DNA of 64,000 nt from Arsukibacterium tuosuense (GTDB lineage Bacteria; Pseudomonadota; Gammaproteobacteria; Enterobacterales; Alteromonadaceae), in NCBI RefSeq assembly GCF_900215315.1, contig NZ_OBEB01000008.1, positions 124,001 through 188,000 on the forward strand, read 5' to 3'. Shown here piece by piece: positions 16,640 to 25,608 of this stretch. Both the position numbers and the translations under genes were made by a program. The notes under the pieces are model-generated. The model saw nothing but the letters and a program-made list of their open reading frames with translations, was not told where the DNA came from and searched no databases. Each line of letters begins with the position of its first letter. Positions within the stretch are counted from its first letter, which is position 1.

Positions 16640-17899
16640 TCAGTCAAAGTAAACCGCGACTTTGGTGCCATGGTGCTGCTGCGCTGAACTAATACGAATG
16701 CGCAGTTTATAGGTATCGCATAAGCGCTGGACAATCGCCATGCCAACGCCATACCCACGACTTTGCCCGCCTTTTACAAAGGGCTGATTGATATTTACGC
16801 GGATTTCTTCAGGGATACCTATACCGGTATCGGTAACCGATAACACTGAGTTATGGAAATCTATCGACACACTACCGCGTTGAGTGTATTGAAAAGCGTT
16901 ACTGATAAGGTTTGACAGCAAAATTTTAAAGGCACCACTTTGCATCAATACCCGCTCCGAAGGGTCGATGTCGACGTTAACTTGCACCTCTTTGCCTTCA
17001 AGCAAGTAGCAGTGTTGAATAACAAGGGTTTCCACTACTGCCAGCACATTAATGGCGCTGATGTCTTGTGGTGTATGGTTTTCCCGTGCCAGATGCAACA
17101 GAGTTGCAATGGTGTTTTCGGACTCAAAATTTGCATTTTGAATGCTGACCAACTTTGCTTTCATGCCGTCGTTAAACGTCGAATGTTGCAGCAGCTCTGA
17201 GATAATATTTTTGATGATAGCATTTGAGGTGCGAAGCTCATGGCTTACGTCACGGGTGAATTCATGCTCACGTTGAATGAAGGCTTCAATTCTCAGCGCT
17301 TTCGCCTCAAACACCCTGGCAAGTTGTCCTATTTCATCCTGGTTGTATTGCTCGGAAAACGCTTTCGGTAATGAATTAACATTAAACTGACACAGTGTTT
17401 TTAACAGGTTGCGGGCAGGGTGCAGAAATTTGTATATCAGATAAATTACGCCAGACATGAGAAGTAAAATAGAAGCTGCCAGCCACAATAACACCGTAAC
17501 AGGTGTTGAGTAGTCGCTGAAGTCGCTATTTGCTTTGTTTACATCAATAATGAAAAATTGCTCTGATTGTCCGATGGAGTGCCCAACTAACCGGTGTTCA
17601 GCTGAATCATACACATAAAGCGTACCATCCTCTTCAGGGCAAGCTTTAACGCTGGCTTCAGGTAATTTTTCGAAGGGGCTGATTATTATCCATTCTGGTA
17701 ACTTGCCTGGCAGAGATTCAGTGCTACCTTCAGCAGCTTGTTTCGCAAAATCATGACTGATCCCCGTCCAAAAATATTGATTGAATTTGCGGTGCTCGTA
17801 ATGCCAGATCAGCGCCACCACCAGGCAGAGCGCTGCCATTGATGACAAATAAATGCAAGCCAACTTCGCTGGCAAGCTACGCTTTATTGACTGTAACAT
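16640..17899 (-). CDS. Sensor histidine kinase of the local two-component system
   Basis: 419 aa from ATG 17899; a TTG six bases earlier is the alternative. A membrane helix at about 8-28, a periplasmic domain of about 100 residues with one Cys (SVKACPEEDG), a second helix (about 130-150), a HAMP-like linker, and the H-box FTRDVSHELRTSNAI with His220. The residue after HELRT is Ser rather than the usual Pro. The ATPase domain is complete: N-box LLSNLISNAFQYT, G1 VTDTGIGIP, G2 GYGVGMAIVQ. It overlaps the response regulator by 23 nt. The periplasmic domain matches no sensor family that I recognise. Confidence 0.9.
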   Translation of the reverse strand: MLQSIKRSLPAKLACIYLSSMAALCLVVALIWHYEHRKFNQYFWTGISHDFAKQAAEGSTESLPGKLPEWIIISPFEKLPEASVKACPEEDGTLYVYDSAEHRLVGHSIGQSEQFFIIDVNKANSDFSDYSTPVTVLLWLAASILLLMSGVIYLIYKFLHPARNLLKTLCQFNVNSLPKAFSEQYNQDEIGQLARVFEAKALRIEAFIQREHEFTRDVSHELRTSNAIIKNIISELLQHSTFNDGMKAKLVSIQNANFESENTIATLLHLARENHTPQDISAINVLAVVETLVIQHCYLLEGKEVQVNVDIDPSERVLMQSGAFKILLSNLISNAFQYTQRGSVSIDFHNSVLSVTDTGIGIPEEIRVNINQPFVKGGQSRGYGVGMAIVQRLCDTYKLRIRISSAQQHHGTKVAVYFD

Positions 17900-18569
17900 T
17901 TTCAAGTGTAAAGCCTACACTATGGACCGTTTTTAAAATTTGAAAACTAAAACGTTTATCCAGACAATTTCTCAGCTGATACATGTGTGATCTGAGCGAG
18001 TCTGATTCCGTTTCATCGTTTCCCCATAACTTCTGAATAAGCTCGGTTCGTGACACAACGCGTGGATAAGCCTCAGCCAGAATTTTCACAATGTTAAAGC
18101 CCATCCGGGTACATTTTACTTCAACACCTTCTCTCAGTAATTTGTGTCGCCGTCTGTCAACTACCAGAGGGCCGAGGTCAATAATATGATTTTGATGCAG
18201 CGCGTTTCGGCGTGACAAAGCAATAATTCGCACATATAACTCTTCCATTGCGAAGGGTTTGGTCAGATAGTCATCTGCGCCACTGTTAAATCCGGTAACG
18301 ATATCATCGACCGAATCGCGTGCGGTAAGTAATAAAACCGGCATGGTCATTACAGGTTGTGTTTTTATAATATGACAAAGCTCCAGGCCGTTCATACCAG
18401 GCAAGGTTAGGTCGAGAATAGCTATATCAAATACCTGATTTTCGAGTAGTTTTAGCGCCAATTCTGCACTTGGCGCAAAATCGACCACATGCCCTTCAGT
18501 GGTAAAAAAATCGACGATGGTACCTGCCAGGGTAGTGTTGTCTTCAACCAGTAATATGGATAGTTTCAT
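17877..18569 (-). CDS. OmpR-family response regulator, candidate master of the TTTCAC regulon
   Basis: 230 aa. Receiver domain 1-115 with acidic LVEDN, phosphoacceptor Asp53 in LDLTLPG, Thr in LLTARD, and Lys in LTKPF. Winged-helix effector domain about 130-225 (CTRMGFNIVKILAEAYPRVV, a recognition helix in LRSHMYQLRNCLDKR, and the wing HSVGFTLE). OmpR/PhoB proteins bind tandem direct repeats with an 11-bp period. Eleven such repeats surround this gene, one directly in front of it. It is cotranscribed with the kinase. The link between protein and box is inference. Confidence 0.92.
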   Translation of the reverse strand: MKLSILLVEDNTTLAGTIVDFFTTEGHVVDFAPSAELALKLLENQVFDIAILDLTLPGMNGLELCHIIKTQPVMTMPVLLLTARDSVDDIVTGFNSGADDYLTKPFAMEELYVRIIALSRRNALHQNHIIDLGPLVVDRRRHKLLREGVEVKCTRMGFNIVKILAEAYPRVVSRTELIQKLWGNDETESDSLRSHMYQLRNCLDKRFSFQILKTVHSVGFTLENVTVNKA

Positions 18570-18599
18570 AGCAGTTGTATCTATTTCAAAGTTGAAAGC

Positions 18600-18633
18600 A
18601 GTATAAAAGCCATTATGTGAAAAGATGGTGAAA
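18600..18633 (-). promoter_or_regulatory. TTTCAC box J and promoter of the two-component system
   Basis: On the minus strand TTTCAC-CATCT-TTTCAC at 18633-18617, 11 bp, then TATACT (5 of 6) at 18605-18600, 31 bp before the regulator's ATG. The box begins at the base after the stop codon of the upstream permease. It is the best -10 of the set and implies autoregulation. Confidence 0.8.
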
Positions 18634-21069
18634 TCATTTGTTCGATTCTTTATGGTTGTTCAAAATAGACTTCGCCCAAAGTAAAGACGATATCGATAGT
18701 ACTGAACAAGTCACTGTTATAGTCAAAATACAACTTTTTATAATCACATCCCACGCCAAAGGTATAGCATATCGGTTCAGCCAGACATAACAGAAAGCAA
18801 CCATCAACGGGCTGGCTGCCAGGCAGGCTTTCAGAATGAGGCTAATTAATTCGTAAAACAGTCGTTGTAACAATTGCAGATCTGTTGCGCCATTTATAGC
18901 GCGAAGCAAGAATTCTGGCTGGCGAACCAACATAACATAACTTTGAATGGCTAACATGCCAACAACGACCATGCCGAAACTCAGTAAACCGAAAATGGCG
19001 GTAAGTTGAAACGTTACCCACTCTTCAGAGTAAAGCGCTTTTAAAAGGGTGTGGAGTGACAAACTCGCCTCCTCGACATGGCCAAGATGCTTTTGGTAAA
19101 GCATATTGAGGCTTCGCAACTGAGCTGAGTCAGTCACTCTGACCAAAAGGTAGCGCCAGCGCTGGCTGTCAAAATCAAATATAACCGGTTTGCTTAATTC
19201 ATAGGCAGACTGTAAAGCCAAATCCGTAACGACTTCTCTGGTCCGCACAAAGGATTCTCCGGAGTCGAAAGCAAATACCTTGAAACGAAGCCCCAACGCT
19301 TGTCCGGCATTTACAATACCAAACAGCTTTAACGCCGTGTTGGTAAGCACAACCTCTTCCTCAGAGAAGTCAATTTTGTCTATAGCGTGCTGAGATTGCA
19401 GAGACCTTATTCGGAAAAATTGAAAGAAGTTGGGTTCAACACTAATGTAATTTACAACCTGTTGCTCGCTCCTGGCCAATATAGTTGGCGAGTCGAGTAA
19501 CTGATAAAGCTTGGAGTTTTCATTATCCATTGTTGGCGGCTCTGACACCCGGGTGTTTTCAATGGTCGGCGAATGTCCCCGCAGTTCCTGCACGAAGGCG
19601 TTTGGGTCGGCTAAAGGTTGCAGATCATAAATAACCACATTGTCGGTGTGGTAGCCTAATTCTCTGCTGAGCAAATGCTCGTACTGAAAATAGATAACTG
19701 ATGCAGAGAAGAGCAATGAAAATGCAAGCGTGATTTGAAGCAACGAAAAATAACTCAAGCCAGCGATGAGTCGGTTTTTTGCGCTGGTAGGAATTGATTT
19801 AGCGGCATCCGCTATGCGAGTCCGCGATATAAAGTGACATGGATATGCGCTTAATACAGCGGCCCAGATAGCAGAAAAAAGACAAAGAACCAACAGCGTA
19901 TAAAACCAGTTTTCTGTCACCCAACTATTATGAGGCAGAGTAAGAAGTTTTGAATTCAATGACATCAAGATAGTAGCAAGCGAAAGGGCTATCATGATGT
20001 GAAATAAACTGCGTATATACAGCAGCTTGAATAATTGCCTTCTGCTCATGCCATGACATCGTGCTGTAGTAATATGCAGAGCCACTTTAGAAAGTTTTGT
20101 AATGCTAAACACCACGCTATTGATGCTGCCTATCAACACAACGACAATTGCAGAAAATAAAATAAGATAAAACTGGATAATACTGCCCAGTGCCTTTTGA
20201 TCACCAAGGTGGCCTGCAGCAGTCTTCGCGTGCAGGTAAATATCTGCCACGGGCATAAGGTTTAATGCGATGAGCTGATTAGCCTTGAAAGGTTTGTCTG
20301 GTTTGAGCACGCTATTTAAATTGTCTGCAATTGGGTTATCTTGTGAAAGCCAAATATTGATACTCTCTTGCAGTTTCTGAGCATCGCTAGCGTCATGCAA
20401 TTTGATATAGCTGTACATGTTTACGTTAAGCCAGCTATCCAACAGGCCATTGTCATTGTCAAAGTCTGTCGGGTCGAGACTTACAATGCTGGTCAAATCC
20501 AGATGTGAATCAATATTGTCAGCTAAAATACCGGTGACGGTTAATAGCCTTTCTTCGCCTTTAAAGCAGCAGGCAGAGATGTTTCGTCCTATTACGTTTT
20601 GGCTTGCAAACAGTGTGTCGGCAAGCTCAGAGCTGATAATTATACTATTAGGTTGCTGTAATGCTGTCGTTATATCACCTTGTACTAAAGGTAGTGTAAA
20701 TACCCTGGGGAACGATGCATCTACCAGCAGCATTTTGGTTTTTTTGCGCGCAAATTGCCCTGTTAAGGTAAGGTCCCAGTGAAATAAGCGGGTAGCTTCA
20801 GCAACCAGTTCAGGGTTGTGTCGTGAGATTGCCGGTGCAATATTGCCGGCTGAGCGTACGGTAAGAAACTCAGCCTGATCCGGCAGGCTATAGTGAGTAT
20901 GCAGGCGAAATATGTTGTCGTACTCATTCAGCCATTTGTCGTATGATAATTGTTGAAATAGCTGAGCAAACAGAAACAGAGCCAACATAAAACTTAATGT
21001 CAAACCAGCAACTATCATTAAGTCTTCCTGACTTTTGTTAAGTAGCTGGTCCCACTTTAACGTTTTCAT
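18634..21069 (-). CDS. FtsX/MacB-type ABC exporter permease
   Basis: 811 aa with GGAG upstream of its ATG. The layout is that of duplicated FtsX permeases: an N-terminal helix (about 18-40), a periplasmic MacB-like domain (about 45-285), a helix cluster (about 290-430), a second helix-plus-periplasmic unit (about 440-690), and three C-terminal helices (about 690-800). Such proteins work with LolD-type ATPases in antimicrobial-peptide or lipoprotein export and often with a neighbouring two-component system. It lies 12 bp downstream of its ATPase gene, in the box K operon, and just upstream of the regulator pair. Confidence 0.85.
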   Translation of the reverse strand: MKTLKWDQLLNKSQEDLMIVAGLTLSFMLALFLFAQLFQQLSYDKWLNEYDNIFRLHTHYSLPDQAEFLTVRSAGNIAPAISRHNPELVAEATRLFHWDLTLTGQFARKKTKMLLVDASFPRVFTLPLVQGDITTALQQPNSIIISSELADTLFASQNVIGRNISACCFKGEERLLTVTGILADNIDSHLDLTSIVSLDPTDFDNDNGLLDSWLNVNMYSYIKLHDASDAQKLQESINIWLSQDNPIADNLNSVLKPDKPFKANQLIALNLMPVADIYLHAKTAAGHLGDQKALGSIIQFYLILFSAIVVVLIGSINSVVFSITKLSKVALHITTARCHGMSRRQLFKLLYIRSLFHIMIALSLATILMSLNSKLLTLPHNSWVTENWFYTLLVLCLFSAIWAAVLSAYPCHFISRTRIADAAKSIPTSAKNRLIAGLSYFSLLQITLAFSLLFSASVIYFQYEHLLSRELGYHTDNVVIYDLQPLADPNAFVQELRGHSPTIENTRVSEPPTMDNENSKLYQLLDSPTILARSEQQVVNYISVEPNFFQFFRIRSLQSQHAIDKIDFSEEEVVLTNTALKLFGIVNAGQALGLRFKVFAFDSGESFVRTREVVTDLALQSAYELSKPVIFDFDSQRWRYLLVRVTDSAQLRSLNMLYQKHLGHVEEASLSLHTLLKALYSEEWVTFQLTAIFGLLSFGMVVVGMLAIQSYVMLVRQPEFLLRAINGATDLQLLQRLFYELISLILKACLAASPLMVAFCYVWLNRYAIPLAWDVIIKSCILTITVTCSVLSISSLLWAKSILNNHKESNK

Positions 21070-21081
21070 TAGTAAGCTCCG

Positions 21082-21771
21082 TTAATAAGAATCCATAATG
21101 ATCCTACCGTCTTTCAGGCGTAAGGTTTGGGTAGCTAACTCTGCTTGCTTAGTACTTGAGGTGGAGTAAATGAGTGTGATTTTGCTTTTCTGCTGCACTG
21201 CATGTAGTAAATGTACAATTTCATCGCTATGCGAACTATCCAGTTCATTACCGGGTTCATCGGCTATCAGAATTGCCGGCTCTGATATCATGGCAGTTGC
21301 TAGAGATAACTGGTAACGTGCAAATAGTGTCAGATTTTCTGGTAGCGCATTTCGTTTATGCGCCAAATCAAACTCAACCAATATCTTGTTAATCTTATTT
21401 TCAATATGCTGATTTTTCGATGGTCTGTAGCGCAAACCAATAGCAACATTTTCTTCAACCGACAGATAAGGTATGGGTTTTAACTGGCTGTAGAAATAGC
21501 CAATATTCTCTCGTCTGAACGCCAATCGTTGTTCTCCGGAGTAGTTGGTTAGTTCTTCAGCGCCATACTTGATGACACCGCGGCTTGGAGATTCAAGCAG
21601 ACCAATAAGGTTTAATAAAGTTGTCTTTCCGCTACTTCGCTGTCCCAGCACTGCCAGCGATTCTCCTGGCGCAATGGTCACAGATACGTCTCTGAGTGCA
21701 TGAATACGCTCCGCACTGCTGCCATAGCTTTGCCAAATTTGCAAAAGTTCAAGCTTATTGGTTGAGCTCAT
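21082..21771 (-). CDS. LolD/MacB-type ABC ATPase with degenerate catalytic motifs
   Basis: 229 aa. Walker A is GQRSSGKTT and Walker B is AILIADEP, so ATP binding looks intact. The signature LSGGQ is replaced by LTLFARYQ, and the switch His is missing (LIYSTSS where a TH(D/E) motif is expected); the D-loop reads NELDSSH. In family members these residues carry out hydrolysis across the dimer, so this subunit may hydrolyse ATP poorly or act in sensing. It is cotranscribed with the permease from box K. AGGAAG precedes the ATG. Confidence 0.85.
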   Translation of the reverse strand: MSSTNKLELLQIWQSYGSSAERIHALRDVSVTIAPGESLAVLGQRSSGKTTLLNLIGLLESPSRGVIKYGAEELTNYSGEQRLAFRRENIGYFYSQLKPIPYLSVEENVAIGLRYRPSKNQHIENKINKILVEFDLAHKRNALPENLTLFARYQLSLATAMISEPAILIADEPGNELDSSHSDEIVHLLHAVQQKSKITLIYSTSSTKQAELATQTLRLKDGRIIMDSY

Positions 21772-21879
21772 GTGCTTCCTTTAAATAAAATCCTGGTATG
21801 GCAAATAGCTCATCATCAGGTAAATAGTAAACAACATTTTCGTTTTCGCATCAAAGCTTGGGTCATGATACCTGCTCTC

Positions 21880-21913
21880 ATTAAAGCCAATTATTTGTGA
21901 AAGCAAAGTGAAT
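21880..21913 (-). promoter_or_regulatory. TTTCAC box K and promoter of the FtsX-type ABC operon
   Basis: On the minus strand ATTCAC-TTTGC-TTTCAC at 21913-21897, 11 bp, then TTTAAT (5 of 6) at 21885-21880, 109 bp before the ATG at 21771. It lies back-to-back with box G, 28 bp between the boxes. Confidence 0.7.
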
Positions 21914-21941
21914 TTTGCAGCTTTTGAGATTAAAGGGCTTT

Positions 21942-21983
21942 CTTCACTTTTATTTCACTGTCCCGGTATTACAAAAATACCGG
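21942..21983 (+). promoter_or_regulatory. TTTCAC box G, promoter of the EAL gene, with an overlapping palindrome
   Basis: CTTCAC-TTTTA-TTTCAC at 21942-21958, 11 bp, then the -10-like TACAAA at 21970-21975. A perfect 8-bp inverted repeat, CCGGTATT/AATACCGG with a 5-base gap, covers the -10 (21963-21983). That could be a second operator or a transcript hairpin. The EAL gene starts at 22009. Confidence 0.65.
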
Positions 21984-22008
21984 AACAACAGCGATATGGC
22001 TCTGATAA

Positions 22009-23229
22009 ATGGACGTGCAATGCTATTTAGACTTACATCATATTCAGGGTAGCGCTCTGGAAAATGGCTGTGCAGGCGTATTTTTGCGTTTTTATGGTGT
22101 CAATTACTTTGATTTTGCACTAAACGGCAAGTTAAGTGAGCTGCTGCGTGAACAGCTTGCAGAGTCTGTCAGCGATAGTCTGTCAGTTAAAAATTTATAC
22201 TACCTTGGTAAAGGTGATTTTTATCTGCTCCTTAATGTTACGCAGTGCCCGGAAAGGTTAGCCAAACAGTTGCAACTTGTGCTCAACAGCGTTTCTGACG
22301 AGCTTTGTCATACCAGCTATTGGTGTATTTTGTACCAGGAACAAGGTTTGCATTTAAGCATTGCCAGGCAAGTACTGGCGGCAGCACTAAGTATTGATAA
22401 AGACTTGGCGCTGCCATTGATGATTACGCCGCTAACCCCAGGCATTTTGCTCGATTTTGAACGGAGTTTGGAACACTTATTTAATTTCCCCAACGCTATT
22501 GCGTGTAATGAAATAGTGTTTGATTATCAGCCAATTTACGACCTGAAACAGGGAAATATCAAATCATTGGAGGCGCTGGCGCGCTGGCGGGTAGATGGTG
22601 ATGAAATCAAACCAGATGATTTTATTCCGGTATTGCAGTCGTCCCAATATGCCAGAGCGTTTGACTTGCACCTCGTCCGTTCAATTTGTCAAAACCTGCA
22701 GAAGCTGAAAGCGCATTATGGTGATGTCAGTATCTCGATGAACTTGTCCGGTGAAGCCATAGCCGATAACAACTTCATTGAGCTGATGCTGGCTGAATTT
22801 ACCAAAGCCGACATTAACAACAGTCGGATCATTGTTGAAATTACCGAGTTAAGCCCGGTAACGGTTGGTAGTCGATGCTGGCATAACCTCGCTGAGCTTA
22901 AAAAGGCCGGCATCAAATTGGCACTTGATGACTTCGGTCAGGGCTATTCATGTTTTAGCAATCTGCGAAACTTACCGATAGAAATTCTGAAAATAGATAG
23001 AATGCTCACGGCTGGCATTATCAGCAATACCGGTGATCTTGAGCTGATGCGGCTCATTCTGGAGTACTGCAGTCATCATAATTTAACCGTAGTGATCGAA
23101 GGCGTCGAAACTGTCGACCAGCATAATGTGTTGCAACAGCTGGGTGCTGAACTTGTGCAGGGCTTTTTTTACGGCCGGCCGCAAAGGTTTGACCGTTTGC
23201 ATGTCAGGACCAAAGCTGCTTACGGCTAA
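22009..23229 (+). CDS. EAL-domain cyclic-di-GMP phosphodiesterase
   Basis: 406 aa. The first about 150 residues look like a degenerate GGDEF-type domain (YYLGKGDFYLLL in the active-site position). The EAL domain covers about 155-400 with every catalytic residue I look for: EALAR, NLSGE, VEITE, LALDDFG, EILKIDR, IEGVE and QGFFYGRP. It is therefore probably an active c-di-GMP hydrolase, soluble and cytosolic. With box G in front it would tie the two-component system to lifestyle control (motility or biofilm). No Shine-Dalgarno is obvious before ATG 22009. Confidence 0.9.
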   Translation: MDVQCYLDLHHIQGSALENGCAGVFLRFYGVNYFDFALNGKLSELLREQLAESVSDSLSVKNLYYLGKGDFYLLLNVTQCPERLAKQLQLVLNSVSDELCHTSYWCILYQEQGLHLSIARQVLAAALSIDKDLALPLMITPLTPGILLDFERSLEHLFNFPNAIACNEIVFDYQPIYDLKQGNIKSLEALARWRVDGDEIKPDDFIPVLQSSQYARAFDLHLVRSICQNLQKLKAHYGDVSISMNLSGEAIADNNFIELMLAEFTKADINNSRIIVEITELSPVTVGSRCWHNLAELKKAGIKLALDDFGQGYSCFSNLRNLPIEILKIDRMLTAGIISNTGDLELMRLILEYCSHHNLTVVIEGVETVDQHNVLQQLGAELVQGFFYGRPQRFDRLHVRTKAAYG

Positions 23230-23325
23230 TATAACTTTCATCTATCAGTATCCAAGAATTTCATCATTATTTTTATACCTGCTGTCGTCGTAGACTTTTC
23301 GAATTGAATAACGTTAGAGGTTTAT

Positions 23326-23976
23326 ATGATTCAAATCGAATTTTTTCATGACGCGGTTTGTGGCTGGTGTTATGTCTTGTCTCCCCGCTTGCGCAAGATG
23401 GCGGCGAAATATCCGGTTAAAGTGATTCATCGTGCCTTTGTTTTGCAGCGCAACGATGAGGAAATGGTGGCCAGGTTTGGTTCCATGGAACTGGCAAAGC
23501 AGGAGATTTTGCAGCATTGGCAGAGTTGTAAATCGTTTGCTGACGAGCCTGAAAGCATCAATATCGAAGGCATGCGCAGAGCAGGTTTCAATTATCCAAA
23601 CGGTTATTTAGCTGCGCTCTATGCCAAGGCGGTAGAGCATATTGCAGGGCAGGATGCGCATTGGGATTTTTTTGACGCAGTACAAAAAGTACATCTTTAT
23701 CACAACCAAAATATTGCGGAGGCAGCGGTTCTGGACGTTGTTGTGCAAAAGTTAGGACTGCCGCTGGAAAGCATCCATGCCATCTTGCACTCAGCAGACA
23801 ATGCCAACGCATTGGAAGTGGATCGTGCCCGAGCGGCTGATTTCGTCATTAAAAGTATCCCGACATTACTCATCAATGGGCGCAACCTTATTTCACAGTC
23901 ATTAAGTTTGACTCAGCTAGAGCATTTGGTTGTAACAGAGCTTGCTTTAGCCAGCAAACAGGAGGTTATATCATGA
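23326..23976 (+). CDS. DsbA-family (FrnE-like) oxidoreductase
   Basis: 216 aa, cytosolic (no signal peptide), with TTAGAGG before the ATG. The thioredoxin-fold redox pair is Cys12-Gly-Trp-Cys15 (DAVCGWCYVLSP), and the cis-Pro region is KSIPTLLINGR near residue 185. FrnE/2-hydroxychromene-carboxylate-isomerase-like DsbA relatives act on small molecules or thiols. It starts a tight six-gene run (to 27649) with overlaps of 4 nt or gaps of 12 nt or less. I see no TTTCAC box upstream of this run. Confidence 0.85.
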   Translation: MIQIEFFHDAVCGWCYVLSPRLRKMAAKYPVKVIHRAFVLQRNDEEMVARFGSMELAKQEILQHWQSCKSFADEPESINIEGMRRAGFNYPNGYLAALYAKAVEHIAGQDAHWDFFDAVQKVHLYHNQNIAEAAVLDVVVQKLGLPLESIHAILHSADNANALEVDRARAADFVIKSIPTLLINGRNLISQSLSLTQLEHLVVTELALASKQEVIS

Positions 23977-24980
23977 AAACTAAGTTTAGTGTTGCCGCTT
24001 TAACCGCAGTAAGTGTAATGCTATCTGGCTACAACTATGCGGCTGATTTTCCTAAGCAGACTGTTGGCGCCAGCCCGTGGGGCGAGCATGATGAGATTGG
24101 TCGGCTGAACATGATGACGGCAGAATCGCAGGCCCGCATTATGACAAAAATCGACGCCACTAAAGTGTTTGATTTAGCCGTTGAGTATTTTGTTGGCATG
24201 CCCAGCTGGCAGGCGGCGGGTGATCCACATTATCAATTCTGGATGACGCATACCCCGCGCGGAGCTGTGGTTGATAACGTGCTTAATATGGGGCATGACG
24301 TCAACCAGCACGTTAGCTACTCGGGTAGTGCCTTTTCTATGTACAGCCATACCGGTACCCATATAGACATGTTTAGTCATTTTGGCCTGGATGGCAAAAT
24401 TTATAACCATTTCTCGGCGGATCAACATCTGGGTGATAAGGGTTGGCAACGTAGTGGTGCTGAAACCGTGCCACCAATTGTTGCCAGAGGGGTTTTACTG
24501 GATTTACCCAAAGCGAAGAACATCAACATGTTGCCTGATAACTACCGGGTAACACCAGATGATATCAAAGCAGCCTTAGCTCATCAGAACATGAAGCTGC
24601 TGCCGGGCGATGTGGTGTTAATCCGAACCGGCCGTATGCAAAACTTTAATGATGCACAGGCATATATGAACAACTCCCCTGGCCTTGGCATGGCTGCCGC
24701 TACTTATCTTGCTGATCAGGCGCAAGCCATGATTATCGGTGCTGACAACTTAAGCTTTGAAGCTTTTCCTTCAGAAGTTAGCGGCAATTATGTGCCAGTG
24801 CATACCTACTTATTAACGCAAATGGGTGTGCCCATTCTGGAATTGGTGGATCTGGAATCCCTATCACAGGCCGGAGTTTATGAGTTTGCCTTTGTCGCGG
24901 CATCTATCAAGCTGCGTGGTGCTGATGCTGCGCCCATGAGGCCAATTGCCTTTCCTATTAAAGCAACTGAGGATAAATGA
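23973..24980 (+). CDS. Exported cyclase-family (kynurenine-formamidase-like) hydrolase
   Basis: 335 aa, with ATGA overlap to the DsbA-like gene. A signal peptide (MKTKFSVAALTAVSVMLSGY, cleavage near AAD) precedes a PF04199-type cyclase domain with the metal motif HTGTHIDMFSHFG (about residues 128-140). Members hydrolyse amides or lactones, such as N-formylkynurenine or polyketide intermediates. An exported version is unusual. The substrate is open; neighbours (nitroreductase, DsbA-like) suggest detoxification of an aromatic compound. Confidence 0.8.
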   Translation: MKTKFSVAALTAVSVMLSGYNYAADFPKQTVGASPWGEHDEIGRLNMMTAESQARIMTKIDATKVFDLAVEYFVGMPSWQAAGDPHYQFWMTHTPRGAVVDNVLNMGHDVNQHVSYSGSAFSMYSHTGTHIDMFSHFGLDGKIYNHFSADQHLGDKGWQRSGAETVPPIVARGVLLDLPKAKNINMLPDNYRVTPDDIKAALAHQNMKLLPGDVVLIRTGRMQNFNDAQAYMNNSPGLGMAAATYLADQAQAMIIGADNLSFEAFPSEVSGNYVPVHTYLLTQMGVPILELVDLESLSQAGVYEFAFVAASIKLRGADAAPMRPIAFPIKATEDK

Positions 24981-25606
24981 TGAACACACTTGACGCTTTA
25001 AACTGGCGCTATGCAGTGCGCCAGTTCAATAACGATACCCTTAGCAACGCACAGATTAACGAACTGGCAGAAGCGACGCGTTTAACGGCTTCGTCTTATG
25101 GCTTACAGCCCTATCGGTTGTTAGTTATTAGCTCAAAAGAGCTGCGTGAAAAATTATTGCCGCACGCTATGGGACAAAACAAAGTAAGGGATTGCTCACA
25201 TTTGTTCGTGTTAGCGGTTAAAACCAATATTGATGCTGATTATATCGATAAGCACTTCACGATGGCGGAGCAACAGCAAAATTTAGCGCCCGGTGCATTA
25301 GCTGGCTTTGCAAGCCATGTAAAAGACGTAATGTGTTCAATGACAACTGAACAACTAGCAAGCTGGGCAGACAATCAGGCGCATATTGCGTTGGGGAATC
25401 TGCTGACAGCTGCAGCGATCACCGGGGTTGATGCATGCCCTATGGCTGGTTTTGATAAAGCTGGTTTTGACGAAGTGTTAAACCTTGAGGCACAGCAGCT
25501 AAGTGTCAGCGTTATTTGTGCGCTTGGTAAACGCTGTGATTCAGATAGCAGTGCAGAAAAGCCAAAGGTCAGAATACCTGCGGCTGAGTTTGTGGTTGAG
25601 ATTTAA
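24977..25606 (+). CDS. Nitroreductase-family NAD(P)H-dependent flavoprotein
   Basis: 209 aa, overlapping the cyclase stop by 4 nt. NfsB/YdgI-type features: RYAVRQFNND at the N-terminus (FMN phosphate contact), SSYGLQPYRLLVI, HIALGNLLTAAAITGVDACPMAGFD in the middle, and a C-terminal ALGKRCDSD. Such homodimers bind FMN and reduce nitroaromatics, quinones or enones. Part of the 23326-27649 run. Confidence 0.9.
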   Translation: MMNTLDALNWRYAVRQFNNDTLSNAQINELAEATRLTASSYGLQPYRLLVISSKELREKLLPHAMGQNKVRDCSHLFVLAVKTNIDADYIDKHFTMAEQQQNLAPGALAGFASHVKDVMCSMTTEQLASWADNQAHIALGNLLTAAAITGVDACPMAGFDKAGFDEVLNLEAQQLSVSVICALGKRCDSDSSAEKPKVRIPAAEFVVEI

Positions 25607-25608
25607 CC

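Noticed and set aside
23240..23320. TTTCAT elements before the DsbA-like gene as another TTTCAC box
   Set aside because: The two TTTCA copies are not 11 bp apart and no -10 lies 11 bp downstream.
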